A stretch of DNA of 7,548 bases. It comes from Balneolales bacterium. Lineage in GTDB: Bacteria; Bacteroidota; Rhodothermia; Balneolales; Natronogracilivirgulaceae. The stretch is taken from contig SKIC01000279.1 of the NCBI GenBank assembly GCA_007116685.1, positions 1 through 7,548 of the forward strand. The letters run 5' to 3'. Positions 7,170 through 7,548 of the stretch are shown piece by piece (the first letter of the stretch is position 1; each line of letters begins with the position of its first letter). A model generated the notes under the pieces. It was not told where the DNA came from. It made no database searches and was given only the letters and a program-made list of their open reading frames with translations. The position numbers and the translations under genes are program-made.

Positions 7170-7454
7170 TTATCTCACTCTTCGCGCATCGTGTAATTCA
7201 TATAAAATACCCATTTCTACATCATCTGAGAGCAAAAAGCGATAAAGTGCTTTGGGATTGCAACTATAGCTTCTTCCACGATAGGAGCTGAACAGTACGG
7301 TTTTTGTTGCCAGTGGCGTTTTCTTAGTCAGGTATAAGTATGACAGACGTCTTCGTTGATATTGGAAGGTTCTATACATTATCTTCACCAGTGATACCCG
7401 TTTTCCAACAGATATCATAATTATTTTTAAGATTTTTTTGAATTTATCCGACAT
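7170..7454 (-). pseudogene. N-terminal fragment of a CDP-glycerol glycerophosphotransferase-like (TagB/TagF-like) protein
   Basis: The minus-strand frame encodes 94 residues. The basic N-terminus (KFKKILKII, with MISVGKRVSLVKI after it) is followed by TVLFSSYRGRSYSCNPKALY (51-70), which resembles the opening strand and loop of the Glyphos_transf family (typically FESF.GksysdNPkaiyey). Members transfer polyol-phosphate units to build teichoic-acid-like or capsular polymers and are several hundred residues long. This frame stops after HDARRVR, so nearly the whole catalytic domain, including its His-containing active site, is missing. No continuation exists in any frame before the convergent permease gene begins. 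I found no promoter or Shine-Dalgarno sequence upstream (7455-7548). It is most likely a 3'-truncated remnant. The match is by eye from a short stretch, so family assignment is moderate. Confidence 0.5.
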
Positions 7455-7548
7455 GGTATGAACAATAATTTAATTGGTCATTCGTTACAAGCAGTAAGTT
7501 AATTACCGCCCATTGGCAAAATCCCTTGTCATAAGTACAATAATCCCA
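7455..7548. other. Right-edge region with no recognised feature
   Basis: This AT-rich stretch precedes the start of the minus-strand fragment. I see no open frame of note, no convincing promoter on the minus strand, and no hairpin or terminal inverted repeat. It may be the upstream region of the truncated gene. Confidence 0.4.

Noticed and set aside
7258..7264. TTGCAAC half-site resembling the operator arms
   Set aside because: No matching second arm lies at the right spacing, and the site is within the coding fragment. A similar half-site near 2683 was dismissed too.
1..7548. CRISPR array, tRNA, rRNA or insertion sequence
   Set aside because: I found no repeat-spacer pattern, no tRNA-like cloverleaf, no transposase frame and no terminal inverted repeats.

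Overview
This window looks like a low-GC chromosomal segment from Bacteroidota or a close FCB-group relative. The evidence is an exact match to the Bacteroidota-type -7 promoter element (TAnnTTTG) ahead of the first gene, mostly Shine-Dalgarno-poor gene starts, and the protein families present. I cannot place it more finely from sequence alone.

Layout: positions 1-110 hold no gene I can support. Positions 111-165 hold two copies of a 15-bp palindrome of the form TGCAAC-TTA-GTTGCA. One overlaps the -33 region and the other overlaps the -7 element and likely start site of a promoter. Six tightly spaced plus-strand genes follow (188-7142), probably one operon. They are a COG0523/ZigA-type zinc-chaperone GTPase, a cytoplasmic FAD/NAD(P)-binding monooxygenase-like flavoprotein, a thioredoxin-reductase-like flavoprotein with an N-terminal export signal, an ABC ATPase of the NosF/CcmA type, and two DUF3526-type ABC-2 permeases. 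Gaps are 31, 29, 18, 2 and -4 bp. The second permease appears to lack its last membrane helix. A minus-strand fragment (7170-7454) follows, which resembles only the N-terminus of a CDP-glycerol glycerophosphotransferase (TagB/TagF-like) protein. Both convergent genes seem to lose their 3' ends close to one point (about 7134-7172), which suggests a rearrangement boundary.

How the genes may work together (inference): the palindromes would repress the operon under metal-replete conditions, as Zur does for many COG0523 genes. Under metal limitation the GTPase would allocate metal. The ABC-2 complex could export or flip a small molecule, or energise assembly of an envelope metal site as in the NosFY system. 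The two flavoproteins could make, modify or reduce that molecule on either side of the membrane. No TonB-dependent receptor or metallophore synthase is visible in the window, so the metallophore idea is a hypothesis.
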